DNA of 6,639 bases from Rhodospirillaceae bacterium (GTDB taxonomy: Bacteria; Pseudomonadota; Alphaproteobacteria; Thalassobaculales; Thalassobaculaceae). The stretch covers positions 2,611-9,249 of the forward strand of contig PCAV01000072.1 in assembly GCA_002730675.1 (NCBI GenBank), written 5' to 3'. Made by a program: the position numbers and the translations under genes. Of the stretch, positions 1 through 6,098 are shown piece by piece (within the stretch, counting starts at the first letter, position 1; each line of letters begins with the position of its first letter). The notes under the pieces are model-generated. The model was not told where the DNA came from. It was given only the letters and a program-made list of their open reading frames with translations, and did not search any database.

Positions 1-1359
1 CCATCTGAAACGCGCGTTCAGGTGTCAAGCTTTGTCACGGGTGCATTTCCAGGAGATGCTCAATTAGACTTGAAAAATCAGACTGGTTTTGGTCATGGGG
101 TAATGGCTAATGTTTTTTTCGACCCAAAACAGAGTATTGGCGCGCCATTGGACACATCAAATATGGAAAAAATGGAGAAGGCAGAAAAATATTATGGCCG
201 TATACAAAAATCGATCAATTTAAGTGAAATTATGGCTTCTGCCGGAAGAGAATACTCTGTTCTAACCACGGGTAAAATAGGTAATGCCAAGCTCTTAAAC
301 TTAAATGCTAATAAATTAAAACAAAAAGTGTTTTCTATTTGGGGGGCAGATATTTGCAGTAAAACTGTTGATTTCGAAATGATAGTTGAGCGTTTTGGAC
401 CAATACCTAAACAAGATTTTCCAAATAATGCAGTAACAGAGTATGCAACTAACTTACTTCTTGATTATTTTTTAAAATCAGGTTCAGCCGATCTGCAAGT
501 TATGTGGTACAACGAGCCCGACTTGTCGTTTCATTACAAAGGCATAGGATCGCCAGAGAGCCTATCTAGCATCGCATGCCTGGATAAGTGCTTTGGTCGC
601 ATATTGGATTGGTGGAGCACTGACGGTAGAAAAGATGGTTGGCATCTAATCGTTGCTTCGGATCATGCCCAAATTTCAGTCGCAAAACAAATTGATGTTT
701 TTAGTGAATTGGAGACGGCTGGTTTCAAGGTTGGTGCTGGGCTAAGTGAGGGCAATGATATAGCTCTAAAGCGAAGTTATAGTGGTCAAATTACAGTTAG
801 GGACAGGGATGAATTATTAGTTCGAGAGATTTTACAATTTTTGCAAGCCCAACCTTGGTGTGGTTTGACATTTTCCAAACTTGGCGAAGATGGGGCCCTA
901 TTCATGGGTGACATTAATGTTTTGAATGAGAGATCTCCCGATGTCTACTTTACAATGAGGACTTTCGATGGAGCCAATCATTTTGGTTATCCAGGATTAT
1001 GTTTTGGTGATAATCCCGATATTCCTATTGGGGGTGGTGTTCACGGTGGTTTGCATAGTGTTGAATTAAATAATTTGTTGATTTTTGCAGGAAAAAAAAT
1101 TCATCGTCAAAAGGTGTTTGATACTCCAACCGGCATTGTTGATATACTGCCTTCCATTTTATGGGCTATGGAAATTGATATTCCTTCCTCGATAATGGGA
1201 AGACCTTTGAAAGAAGCTTTTATTAACCAAGGAAATTCACCTGCCTGGTGCGAGCGTTTATTGAGTGCCTCAAATGGCCAATATTCGCAGAATATGCGCC
1301 TTGGTTATGTTGAAGGGGTGAATTTCCCATATTTAAGGAGTGGGCAACGAACAAGTTGA
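1..1359 (+). CDS. Alkaline phosphatase family protein (type I phosphodiesterase/nucleotide pyrophosphatase), 5'-truncated
   Basis: The reading frame is open to the left edge, so the N-terminus lies outside the window and about 452 residues are visible. The fold is the metal-dependent alkaline phosphatase superfamily, NPP type, which hydrolyses phosphodiester or phosphomonoester bonds with two metal ions, usually zinc. Bases 1-21 read PSETRVQ. The Thr at bases 10-12 sits where the family's nucleophile is expected, followed by SSFVTG and HGVMAN. Numbering from the GTG at base 22, other metal ligands are D167 and H171 (EPDLSFH), D214 and H215 (SDH) and H341 (GVHGGLHS). The C-terminal block ELNNLLIF...GIVDILPSIL...MGRPL is also typical. 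The first metal-binding Asp would be upstream. The GTG at 22 is not a credible start because it would remove the catalytic Thr. The substrate cannot be deduced. A phosphonoacetate hydrolase-like or nucleotide phosphodiesterase role is possible. The gene converges on the next one with a 19-bp gap. Confidence 0.87.
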   Translation, partial: PSETRVQVSSFVTGAFPGDAQLDLKNQTGFGHGVMANVFFDPKQSIGAPLDTSNMEKMEKAEKYYGRIQKSINLSEIMASAGREYSVLTTGKIGNAKLLNLNANKLKQKVFSIWGADICSKTVDFEMIVERFGPIPKQDFPNNAVTEYATNLLLDYFLKSGSADLQVMWYNEPDLSFHYKGIGSPESLSSIACLDKCFGRILDWWSTDGRKDGWHLIVASDHAQISVAKQIDVFSELETAGFKVGAGLSEGNDIALKRSYSGQITVRDRDELLVREILQFLQAQPWCGLTFSKLGEDGALFMGDINVLNERSPDVYFTMRTFDGANHFGYPGLCFGDNPDIPIGGGVHGGLHSVELNNLLIFAGKKIHRQKVFDTPTGIVDILPSILWAMEIDIPSSIMGRPLKEAFINQGNSPAWCERLLSASNGQYSQNMRLGYVEGVNFPYLRSGQRTS

Positions 1360-1378
1360 TTTGGACGCTAAAAGCAAA

Positions 1379-2059
1379 TTATCTTTGTGTTTTATAGTCA
1401 GTGTTCGGGGGAACAAAGGGCGAAGTGAATTTAGCTCCACGGGTATTGGCTGGTTTATAGTGCTTTTTTAGCAGACTATCTAGGAGGTTCGCCATGTAGT
1501 GGAGATCAGTTAAAAGCATCTCCTGACTTCTATTTTCCATCTCTTTCCATGCATTGTGAATGACCTTTACACTTGACCCACCCAGTGGCAAATCCTCTAA
1601 TTTTTTGGATGTTTTTTTAATCCAATCAACGGTATTCTCGCGAGTATCTTTTGCTTCTTCAACTTTCTCCTTAAGGCTGTCAAAAATCAGTCCCGCTATT
1701 TCTTCAGATGAATTATCACAAATTGGTTTCAATGCCTTCATATGTTCGTAGTCATAGTCTGTAAGACTGAATAACGGCTTATCAAAGTATTTGAAAGTGA
1801 GATTACGAACAGACATTGCGCCTTTGAGACCGGCAATTTTCTCAATTGTTGAACTTCCCTCTCGGATTTTTGGGCATTGTTCCTCCGATAAGTCGGCAGA
1901 CTTTTTGTCAAATGTCAAACTTTCGATAGGCTGGGATGTGGCGGACTTATCAGCAGTCTCAGAGATACTTTTTTTCTCTTTTTCTTGCGCCGCCAAATGA
2001 ATACTGCTGCTAAAAAGCAATATAACGACTAAAAAAGGTTTTAAATTATCTAAAATCAT
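1379..2059 (-). CDS. Hypothetical exported protein, 226 aa
   Basis: I do not recognise this family. The ATG start gives a short N-region (MILDNLK), a hydrophobic core at about residues 8-22 and a likely signal peptidase I site near HLAA-Q (after about residue 24), so the product is probably periplasmic or secreted. Next comes a charged, Ser/Thr/Lys/Glu-rich linker (about 26-60). A mostly helical-looking body (about 70-200) contains many Lys/Glu runs, and the tail is polar and Pro/Asn-rich. The mature part has two cysteines (C62 and C114), which could form one disulfide. There is no lipobox Cys next to the signal peptide and no further membrane segment. No clear Shine-Dalgarno sequence precedes the ATG, but AT-rich TATAAC/TATAAA elements lie just upstream. 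It is convergent with the phosphodiesterase gene and divergent from the GGT-like gene. Signal peptide, length and sensible composition argue for a real gene; the two plus-strand frames inside it look like shadows. Confidence 0.72.
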   Translation of the reverse strand: MILDNLKPFLVVILLFSSSIHLAAQEKEKKSISETADKSATSQPIESLTFDKKSADLSEEQCPKIREGSSTIEKIAGLKGAMSVRNLTFKYFDKPLFSLTDYDYEHMKALKPICDNSSEEIAGLIFDSLKEKVEEAKDTRENTVDWIKKTSKKLEDLPLGGSSVKVIHNAWKEMENRSQEMLLTDLHYMANLLDSLLKKHYKPANTRGAKFTSPFVPPNTDYKTQR

Positions 2060-2083
2060 TATCTATTTATAAAATGTTATATC

Positions 2084-2110
2084 GGCACGGCTACGAAGAT
2101 AACGCGTGCC
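2084..2110. promoter_or_regulatory. Inverted repeat in the divergent intergenic region (candidate operator)
   Basis: The arms GGCACG (2084-2089) and CGTGCC (2105-2110) are perfect 6-bp inverted repeats separated by 15 bp. They lie in the 93-bp gap between the exported-protein gene and the GGT-like gene. They are the G+C-rich part of an otherwise AT-rich gap, with AT-rich promoter-like stretches on either side. The spacing would suit a dimeric regulator contacting two nearby major-groove faces. No regulator gene is visible and no known consensus was recognised, so the role is inferred from position and symmetry alone. Confidence 0.3.
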
Positions 2111-2152
2111 ATGGTGGTTATAAAGTAAATATATCGAAAATGGGCATAGGAC

Positions 2153-3721
2153 ATGGATTTAAATTTGCAATCGCGGGCAGCCTACGAAACATGGGATGTC
2201 TCAAAAAACGCGGTAACTGGTAAAAATGGGATCGTTGTAGCACAAGAAATTGAGGCGGCAAATATTGGAAAACAGGTCTTATCGGAGGGAGGTAATGCAA
2301 TTGATGCCGCTGTTGCAACAGCTTTAGCGCTCTGCGTCACAGAACCATGGATGAGTGGTTTAGGAGGCGGCGGGTTTATGATTGTCTATTTAGCGAAACA
2401 AAACGTGGTCAAAGTAGTAGACTTCGGAATGATATCACCTTTGGAACTCCAGGTTTCTGATTATCCTCTCAGCGGAGAAGCAGGAGGCGATTTGTTTGGC
2501 TGGCCAGCGGTTGAAAACGACAGCAATATACATGGCGCTAGATCAATAGCCGTTCCGGGTTCGGTAGCAGGTTACTCGTTAGCTATTGATCGTTTCGGGC
2601 ACAAGAGCTGGCCTGAACTTTTAGGGCCGATAATTAAGCTTGCGGAAAGAGGTCACCGGAAAACTTGGTGGACAACATTGAATGTCGCTGCAGAAGCACA
2701 GGTGCTAAAAAACTACAATAATTCGGCAAAAGTTTGGCTGCCTAATGAAACGGTTCCAATTGTATCGCAAGACTTAAGCGATGATTTCCTAAAATTAGGA
2801 AACTTAGCATCTACATTTCAATTGCTGAGCGATCATGGCGCCGAATACTTTTATAAAGGCGAACTGGCAAAGGACATAGTAGACGATGTCCGAGCTGCAG
2901 GCGGGAGATTGTCGATAGAAGATTTTCAGAATTATTCGGCAACTATCAAAGACCCTTTAATTTCCGTGTATGATAGTCTTTCAATTAATTTAGAGCCAAA
3001 CTATTCGGCAGGCCCGACATTTGCCGATGCTCTCTCCAGATTGCCTGATTTCAAATATACTAAGTTGGAGGCTGCAAAACATTTTGCGATTGCCGAAGCA
3101 TTAATTGAAGCCTATCAACATCGTTTGAATACGATGGGGCATGCGGGTGATTTCGGTGATAGAAGTTGCACAACTCATATTAATACACTGGACGCAGATG
3201 GAAATATGGTTGCAATGACAACGACGCTACTATCGAGATTTGGTTCGCGATTTATATCACCGTCCACAGGCATTCTCATGAATAATGGTATAAATTGGTT
3301 CGATCCGCGACAAGGCAGGCCAAACTCGGTTGCCCCTGCAAAAAAACCTCTTTCAAATATGTGTCCTCTTATCGCTCTTAAAAATGGGCAACCGTTTTTT
3401 TCTCTTGGAGCGTCCGGAGGGAGAAAGATACTCGCTTCCGTGTTTCAAATAGCTTTATATATTGAAAAATTTTCCATGACGCTGCAGTCTGCTTTGGCGT
3501 ACCCAAGAACAGACGTTAGCACGTTAGACAAAATCATATATGACCCACGATTTAGTGATCAAACGGCTAAAGAACTAGGAAAACTAGCGCCGTTGAAAAT
3601 GTGGGAGCCAACCACTTTTCCGTCGGCGTATGCAGTGCCATCCGGTATACATATCGTCGATGGTGTCGCTATCGGAGCCGTGCATCCGTTCTCGCCGCTC
3701 TCAGCAGCTGTGGCTTGTTAG
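2153..3721 (+). CDS. Gamma-glutamyltransferase-family Ntn hydrolase with non-canonical substrate pocket
   Basis: The 522-residue protein has the full GGT family layout. The large-subunit region begins at NGIVVAQ (about 25) and includes EGGNAIDAAVATALAL (45-60), EPWMSGLGGGGFM (64-76) and AVPGSVAG (133-140). The small subunit should begin at Thr340 in CTTHINTLDADGN, the position of E. coli Thr391, which both self-cleaves the chain and acts as nucleophile. Oxyanion glycines G422-G423 (GASGGRK) are present. By hand alignment, most gamma-glutamyl-binding residues of E. coli GGT are replaced: R114 by G92, N411 by L360, Q430 by G379, D433 by W382 and S463 by N402; S462 is kept as S401. True transpeptidase activity is therefore doubtful, and an amidohydrolase or acylase role, as in oxamate amidohydrolase or cephalosporin acylase relatives, is plausible. 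No signal peptide is seen, so it is probably cytoplasmic, unlike periplasmic E. coli GGT. An in-frame TAG just upstream (2147-2149) limits the start; AGGA (2148-2151) is only one base from the ATG, so initiation looks weak. Confidence 0.9.
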   Translation: MDLNLQSRAAYETWDVSKNAVTGKNGIVVAQEIEAANIGKQVLSEGGNAIDAAVATALALCVTEPWMSGLGGGGFMIVYLAKQNVVKVVDFGMISPLELQVSDYPLSGEAGGDLFGWPAVENDSNIHGARSIAVPGSVAGYSLAIDRFGHKSWPELLGPIIKLAERGHRKTWWTTLNVAAEAQVLKNYNNSAKVWLPNETVPIVSQDLSDDFLKLGNLASTFQLLSDHGAEYFYKGELAKDIVDDVRAAGGRLSIEDFQNYSATIKDPLISVYDSLSINLEPNYSAGPTFADALSRLPDFKYTKLEAAKHFAIAEALIEAYQHRLNTMGHAGDFGDRSCTTHINTLDADGNMVAMTTTLLSRFGSRFISPSTGILMNNGINWFDPRQGRPNSVAPAKKPLSNMCPLIALKNGQPFFSLGASGGRKILASVFQIALYIEKFSMTLQSALAYPRTDVSTLDKIIYDPRFSDQTAKELGKLAPLKMWEPTTFPSAYAVPSGIHIVDGVAIGAVHPFSPLSAAVAC

Positions 3722-3749
3722 TTAACTAGTCCGCCAAAAGAAACTATTT

Positions 3750-3959
3750 TTAAAAGTCAGTACACCTGCCATTGTGTTGCCAATCCCCAAAGCGAGTTGG
3801 TTCAGGGCCATCGTACCCGCCAATTTCACCTGCTTTGACATCGTTGGGCGATTTAGGCGCTACACTAGCTTTTGCTACAGTTGGAGCTGTGGACGGACTT
3901 TTAGTCGGCGATTTTGGGTTGCGCACGATGAATTTTCTTGATTTCTGTGGAGCTCTCAT
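3750..3959 (-). CDS. DUF1674 domain protein (SDHAF4-like succinate dehydrogenase assembly factor)
   Basis: This 69-residue protein ends in the DUF1674 signature at residues 45-69, which includes EIGGYDGPEPTRFGDW and the terminal GRCTDF. The eukaryotic relative SDHAF4 binds flavinylated SdhA and helps assemble succinate dehydrogenase (complex II). A similar role is likely but unproven in bacteria. The N-terminal half is a basic, Pro/Ser/Ala/Lys-rich, probably disordered stretch with three KSP repeats (residues 16-38). There is no signal peptide or membrane segment. The ATG is preceded by an in-frame stop nine codons upstream and only a weak ribosome site. Its 3' end lies 28 bp from the end of the GGT-like gene (convergent), and it is divergent from rsmB, a neighbourhood I recall as common in Alphaproteobacteria. 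A slightly longer plus-strand frame at 3772-3987 covers the same bases but has no recognisable features. Confidence 0.9.
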   Translation of the reverse strand: MRAPQKSRKFIVRNPKSPTKSPSTAPTVAKASVAPKSPNDVKAGEIGGYDGPEPTRFGDWQHNGRCTDF

Positions 3960-4022
3960 ACCGATAGATATAGTTAGCCTATCTTAGAAAATCAACCATT
4001 AGAATTGAATGTCTTCCTAAAT

Positions 4023-4039
4023 TACGATACATGATCGTA
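4023..4039. promoter_or_regulatory. Inverted repeat between DUF1674 gene and rsmB
   Basis: The arms TACGAT (4023-4028) and ATCGTA (4034-4039) are perfect 6-bp inverted repeats around the 5-base spacer ACATG. They sit in the 105-bp gap between two divergent genes, about 25 bp before the rsmB start. The right arm runs into TATAGAT, which could serve as a -10-like element, so the repeat might be an operator overlapping a promoter or a small hairpin in the rsmB leader. There is no T-run after it, so it is not a terminator. Function is inferred from position only. Confidence 0.25.
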
Positions 4040-4057
4040 TAGATAAGGACGGGTTGA

Positions 4058-4075
4058 ATGTTTTATGGCAGATAA
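4058..4075 (+). other. Possible five-codon upstream ORF overlapping the rsmB start
   Basis: The best Shine-Dalgarno-like sequence here, AAGGA at 4045-4049, is 15 bases from the rsmB ATG (too far) but 8 bases from an out-of-frame ATG at 4058. That ATG would encode MFYGR and stop at 4073-4075, just inside rsmB. Ribosomes ending there could re-initiate at the nearby rsmB ATG, giving translational coupling or reduced rsmB translation. It may equally be chance, with the AAGGA used inefficiently for rsmB. Confidence 0.2.
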
Positions 4076-5363
4076 TAAAAAGATTGTTTCATTGCCCCGG
4101 GCCGTAGCACTAGATCTGCTAAATTCTATTTTCGTCAAAAAACGAACGCTCGACCAAGCGATTTTTACTTGTAAAACTTTCGATACTTTAACACCATCTG
4201 ATAAAGGCTTCGCTCGGCTTCTTACCGTAACGGTCATACGTAGAGCTGGTCAGATAGACAATGTAATACATTGCTTTCTTCGAACAGGAATGCCCAGGGG
4301 TGCCCGAGATTTTAAAAATATTTTGCGCTTAGCTTGTGCAGAAATTCTCTTTTTAGATGGTAAATCTCACGCTGCTGTGGATTCCGCAGTGACATTAGTT
4401 GAGGCAAAAAAGCTTCCACACTATAAGGGTTTAGCAAATGCAGTGCTAAGGCGATTAGCAAGTAAAGGTAAAAAAAAATTAAAACGTTTTCCAGTTAGAC
4501 TTAACTATCCCAGCTGGTTAATTGATTCTTGGACTAATCACTATGGCTTAGACAACGCCGAAAAAATTTTTGAGGCATGTGTACAAGAGCCAATGCTTGA
4601 TATCTCCGTAAAGTCTGACCCTTCTTACTGGGCTAAAAAATTAGACGGTCAACTTTTAGCAAGTGGTTCGATTAGGCGTAAGTTTTCTGGGCGGATTGAA
4701 AGTCTTCCTGGATATGATGAAGGAGCGTGGTGGGTTCAAGATGCAGGCGCTACTTTACCCGTCCAATTATTTGGGAAACTGGATGGAGCAAATGTGTTAG
4801 ATGTGTGCGCTGCGCCTGGAGGAAAGACGGCACAGCTTTTATGTGGTGGTGCGAATGTTACCGCTATAGATATATCCCACGTTAGAATAAGACGCTTAAA
4901 AGAGAATCTAGACCGGCTTGGGTTAAAAGCAGAATTGATTCATGCTGATATAAAAAAATGGACTACGAGCAGATTATTTGATTTTATTTTTTTAGATGCG
5001 CCCTGCTCTGCAACAGGTACAATTCGCAGAAATCCAGACGTTTTGATACATAAAACGTATGAGGACGTTCAGAATCTTAGTATCGTTCAGATGGAAATTT
5101 TACAGAAAGTCTCCAAGCTTGTTAGGCCGGGCGGGCAGCTTGTGTACTGCACGTGTTCCTTGCAATATGAAGAGGGAGAGGCACAAGTTGATAGTTTTTT
5201 ATCCAAGAACACCGGATTTAGTAGAGATCCTATTAGCTTGAATGAAATTGGTAGTTTCTCTGATGCTATCAATGTAAACGGGGATCTGCGATTATTGCCT
5301 TATCATTTGAATCAAAATGAAGGTGTCGATGGTTTCTTTGCGTCTAGACTTACAAGAAAGTGA
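4065..5363 (+). CDS. rsmB: 16S rRNA (cytosine-C5)-methyltransferase RsmB
   Basis: The enzyme uses S-adenosylmethionine to methylate C5 of a 16S rRNA cytosine (C967 in E. coli) in the cytoplasm. The 432 residues match the usual RsmB length (429 in E. coli). An N-terminal NusB-like RNA-binding domain spans about 9-132, with LANAVLRR near its end. The C-terminal Fmu/NOP2-type methyltransferase domain contains the SAM motif VLDVCAAPGGKTAQL (244-258), motif IV DAPCSATGTIRRNPD (311-325, releasing Cys314) and motif VI YCTCS (361-365, nucleophile Cys364). The 50-residue spacing of the two cysteines equals that in E. coli. All key residues are intact. The NusB-like domain separates RsmB from the shorter RsmF/YebU-like enzymes. 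ATG 4065 is the only reasonable start: the frame closes at a TAA at 4044-4046 and the domain starts within ten residues. It is divergent from the DUF1674 gene and followed by rpe after 66 bp. Confidence 0.95.
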   Translation: MADNKKIVSLPRAVALDLLNSIFVKKRTLDQAIFTCKTFDTLTPSDKGFARLLTVTVIRRAGQIDNVIHCFLRTGMPRGARDFKNILRLACAEILFLDGKSHAAVDSAVTLVEAKKLPHYKGLANAVLRRLASKGKKKLKRFPVRLNYPSWLIDSWTNHYGLDNAEKIFEACVQEPMLDISVKSDPSYWAKKLDGQLLASGSIRRKFSGRIESLPGYDEGAWWVQDAGATLPVQLFGKLDGANVLDVCAAPGGKTAQLLCGGANVTAIDISHVRIRRLKENLDRLGLKAELIHADIKKWTTSRLFDFIFLDAPCSATGTIRRNPDVLIHKTYEDVQNLSIVQMEILQKVSKLVRPGGQLVYCTCSLQYEEGEAQVDSFLSKNTGFSRDPISLNEIGSFSDAINVNGDLRLLPYHLNQNEGVDGFFASRLTRK

Positions 5364-5429
5364 CGGTATTTTTCTTATCTTATTGTCACGCTATTGCGAT
5401 TATTTTTACAAACTGATAGTTGATAATTT

Positions 5430-6098
5430 ATGGAAAATAATATTCTGATATCGCCTTCGGTGCTCGCCGCGGATTTTTCAAAACTTGGTGACGAGATTCA
5501 GTCGGTTTCAGAGATGGGGGCGGATTTCATACACTTAGATATAATGGATGGTCATTTCGTGCCAAACTTATCCTTTGGGGCTGATATTGTGAGAGGAATT
5601 CGACCTTATAGTAATCTACCATTTGACGTTCACTTAATGATTACTAATCCAGAAATCTACATAAATTCTTATGTGGATGCCGGAGCAAACTTAATTACAG
5701 TGCATCCTGAATCTACATCTCATATACATAGTGTTTTACAGCAAATTAAAAAATCGGGAACTAAGGCGGGCGTCGCATTGAATCCTGGAACACCTATTGA
5801 AGTTTTAGATAATATAATAGACGTTATTGATTTGGTTCTCGTTATGACCGTCAACCCTGGTTTTGGAGGACAGTCCTTTCTGTCAAGTCAGTTGGCTAAA
5901 ATTTCGAAAATACGTTCCATCATAGACCAAGAAAACTACTCGATAGATCTCTCGGTAGATGGCGGAATTAATGCAAAGACTGCTGCGTTAGCTATTGATG
6001 CTGGAGCTAATGTTTTGGTTGCAGGGACTTCAATTTTTAAATCGAAAGATAAGACATATTTTGAGATTATTAACCGATTAAGGAATATAGTTCCTTGA
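5430..6098 (+). CDS. rpe: Ribulose-phosphate 3-epimerase
   Basis: It interconverts D-ribulose 5-phosphate and D-xylulose 5-phosphate in the pentose phosphate pathway, and in the Calvin cycle where present, in the cytoplasm. The 222 residues are the normal length for this TIM-barrel family. Visible signatures are ISPSVLAADFSKLG (7-20), HLDIMDGHFVPN (35-46), FDVHLM (65-70), VNPGFGGQSF (141-150), SVDGGIN (175-181) and VAGTSIF (197-203). The expected metal ligands H35, D37, H68 and D177 are all present; D37 and D177 are also the acid/base pair. The phosphate-binding glycines after NPGFGG and around AGTS are intact. The start follows a TAA at 5424-5426, and no strong Shine-Dalgarno sequence is seen. 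The 66-bp gap after rsmB is AT-rich with no convincing terminator, so co-transcription with rsmB is possible. The stop overlaps the likely TTG start of the next gene, suggesting translational coupling. Confidence 0.96.
   Translation: MENNILISPSVLAADFSKLGDEIQSVSEMGADFIHLDIMDGHFVPNLSFGADIVRGIRPYSNLPFDVHLMITNPEIYINSYVDAGANLITVHPESTSHIHSVLQQIKKSGTKAGVALNPGTPIEVLDNIIDVIDLVLVMTVNPGFGGQSFLSSQLAKISKIRSIIDQENYSIDLSVDGGINAKTAALAIDAGANVLVAGTSIFKSKDKTYFEIINRLRNIVP
6080..6084 (+). promoter_or_regulatory. Ribosome binding site supporting a TTG start
   Basis: AAGGA inside the 3' end of rpe lies 10 bases before the TTG at 6095. It is 16 and 37 bases from the next in-frame TTG codons (6101 and 6122), so it favours the first. 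No in-frame ATG or GTG is available nearby. Confidence 0.5.

Noticed and set aside
1560..2000. Two plus-strand frames (1560-1751 and 1791-2000) within the exported-protein gene
   Set aside because: Both lack recognisable motifs and overlap a longer minus-strand frame with a good signal peptide; most likely shadows.
2118..2318. Minus-strand 66-codon frame over the start of the GGT-like gene
   Set aside because: It lies opposite a strongly conserved N-terminal GGT region and has a low-complexity, His/Pro/Leu/Gln-rich translation.
3722..3749. Possible bidirectional terminator between the convergent GGT-like and DUF1674 genes
   Set aside because: There are A and T runs, but no stem of useful length was found.
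3772..3987. 71-codon plus-strand frame between the GGT-like gene and rsmB
   Set aside because: It is antisense to the DUF1674 gene, whose conserved signature is clear; the plus-strand translation shows no recognisable domain.
4022..4237. Minus-strand 71-codon frame over the rsmB start
   Set aside because: It is antisense to the NusB-like domain coding region with no motif; shadow.
5387..5410. CGC-TATT-GCG followed by a T-rich stretch between rsmB and rpe, considered as a terminator
   Set aside because: The stem is only 3 bp and the T-run is interrupted; too weak to call.
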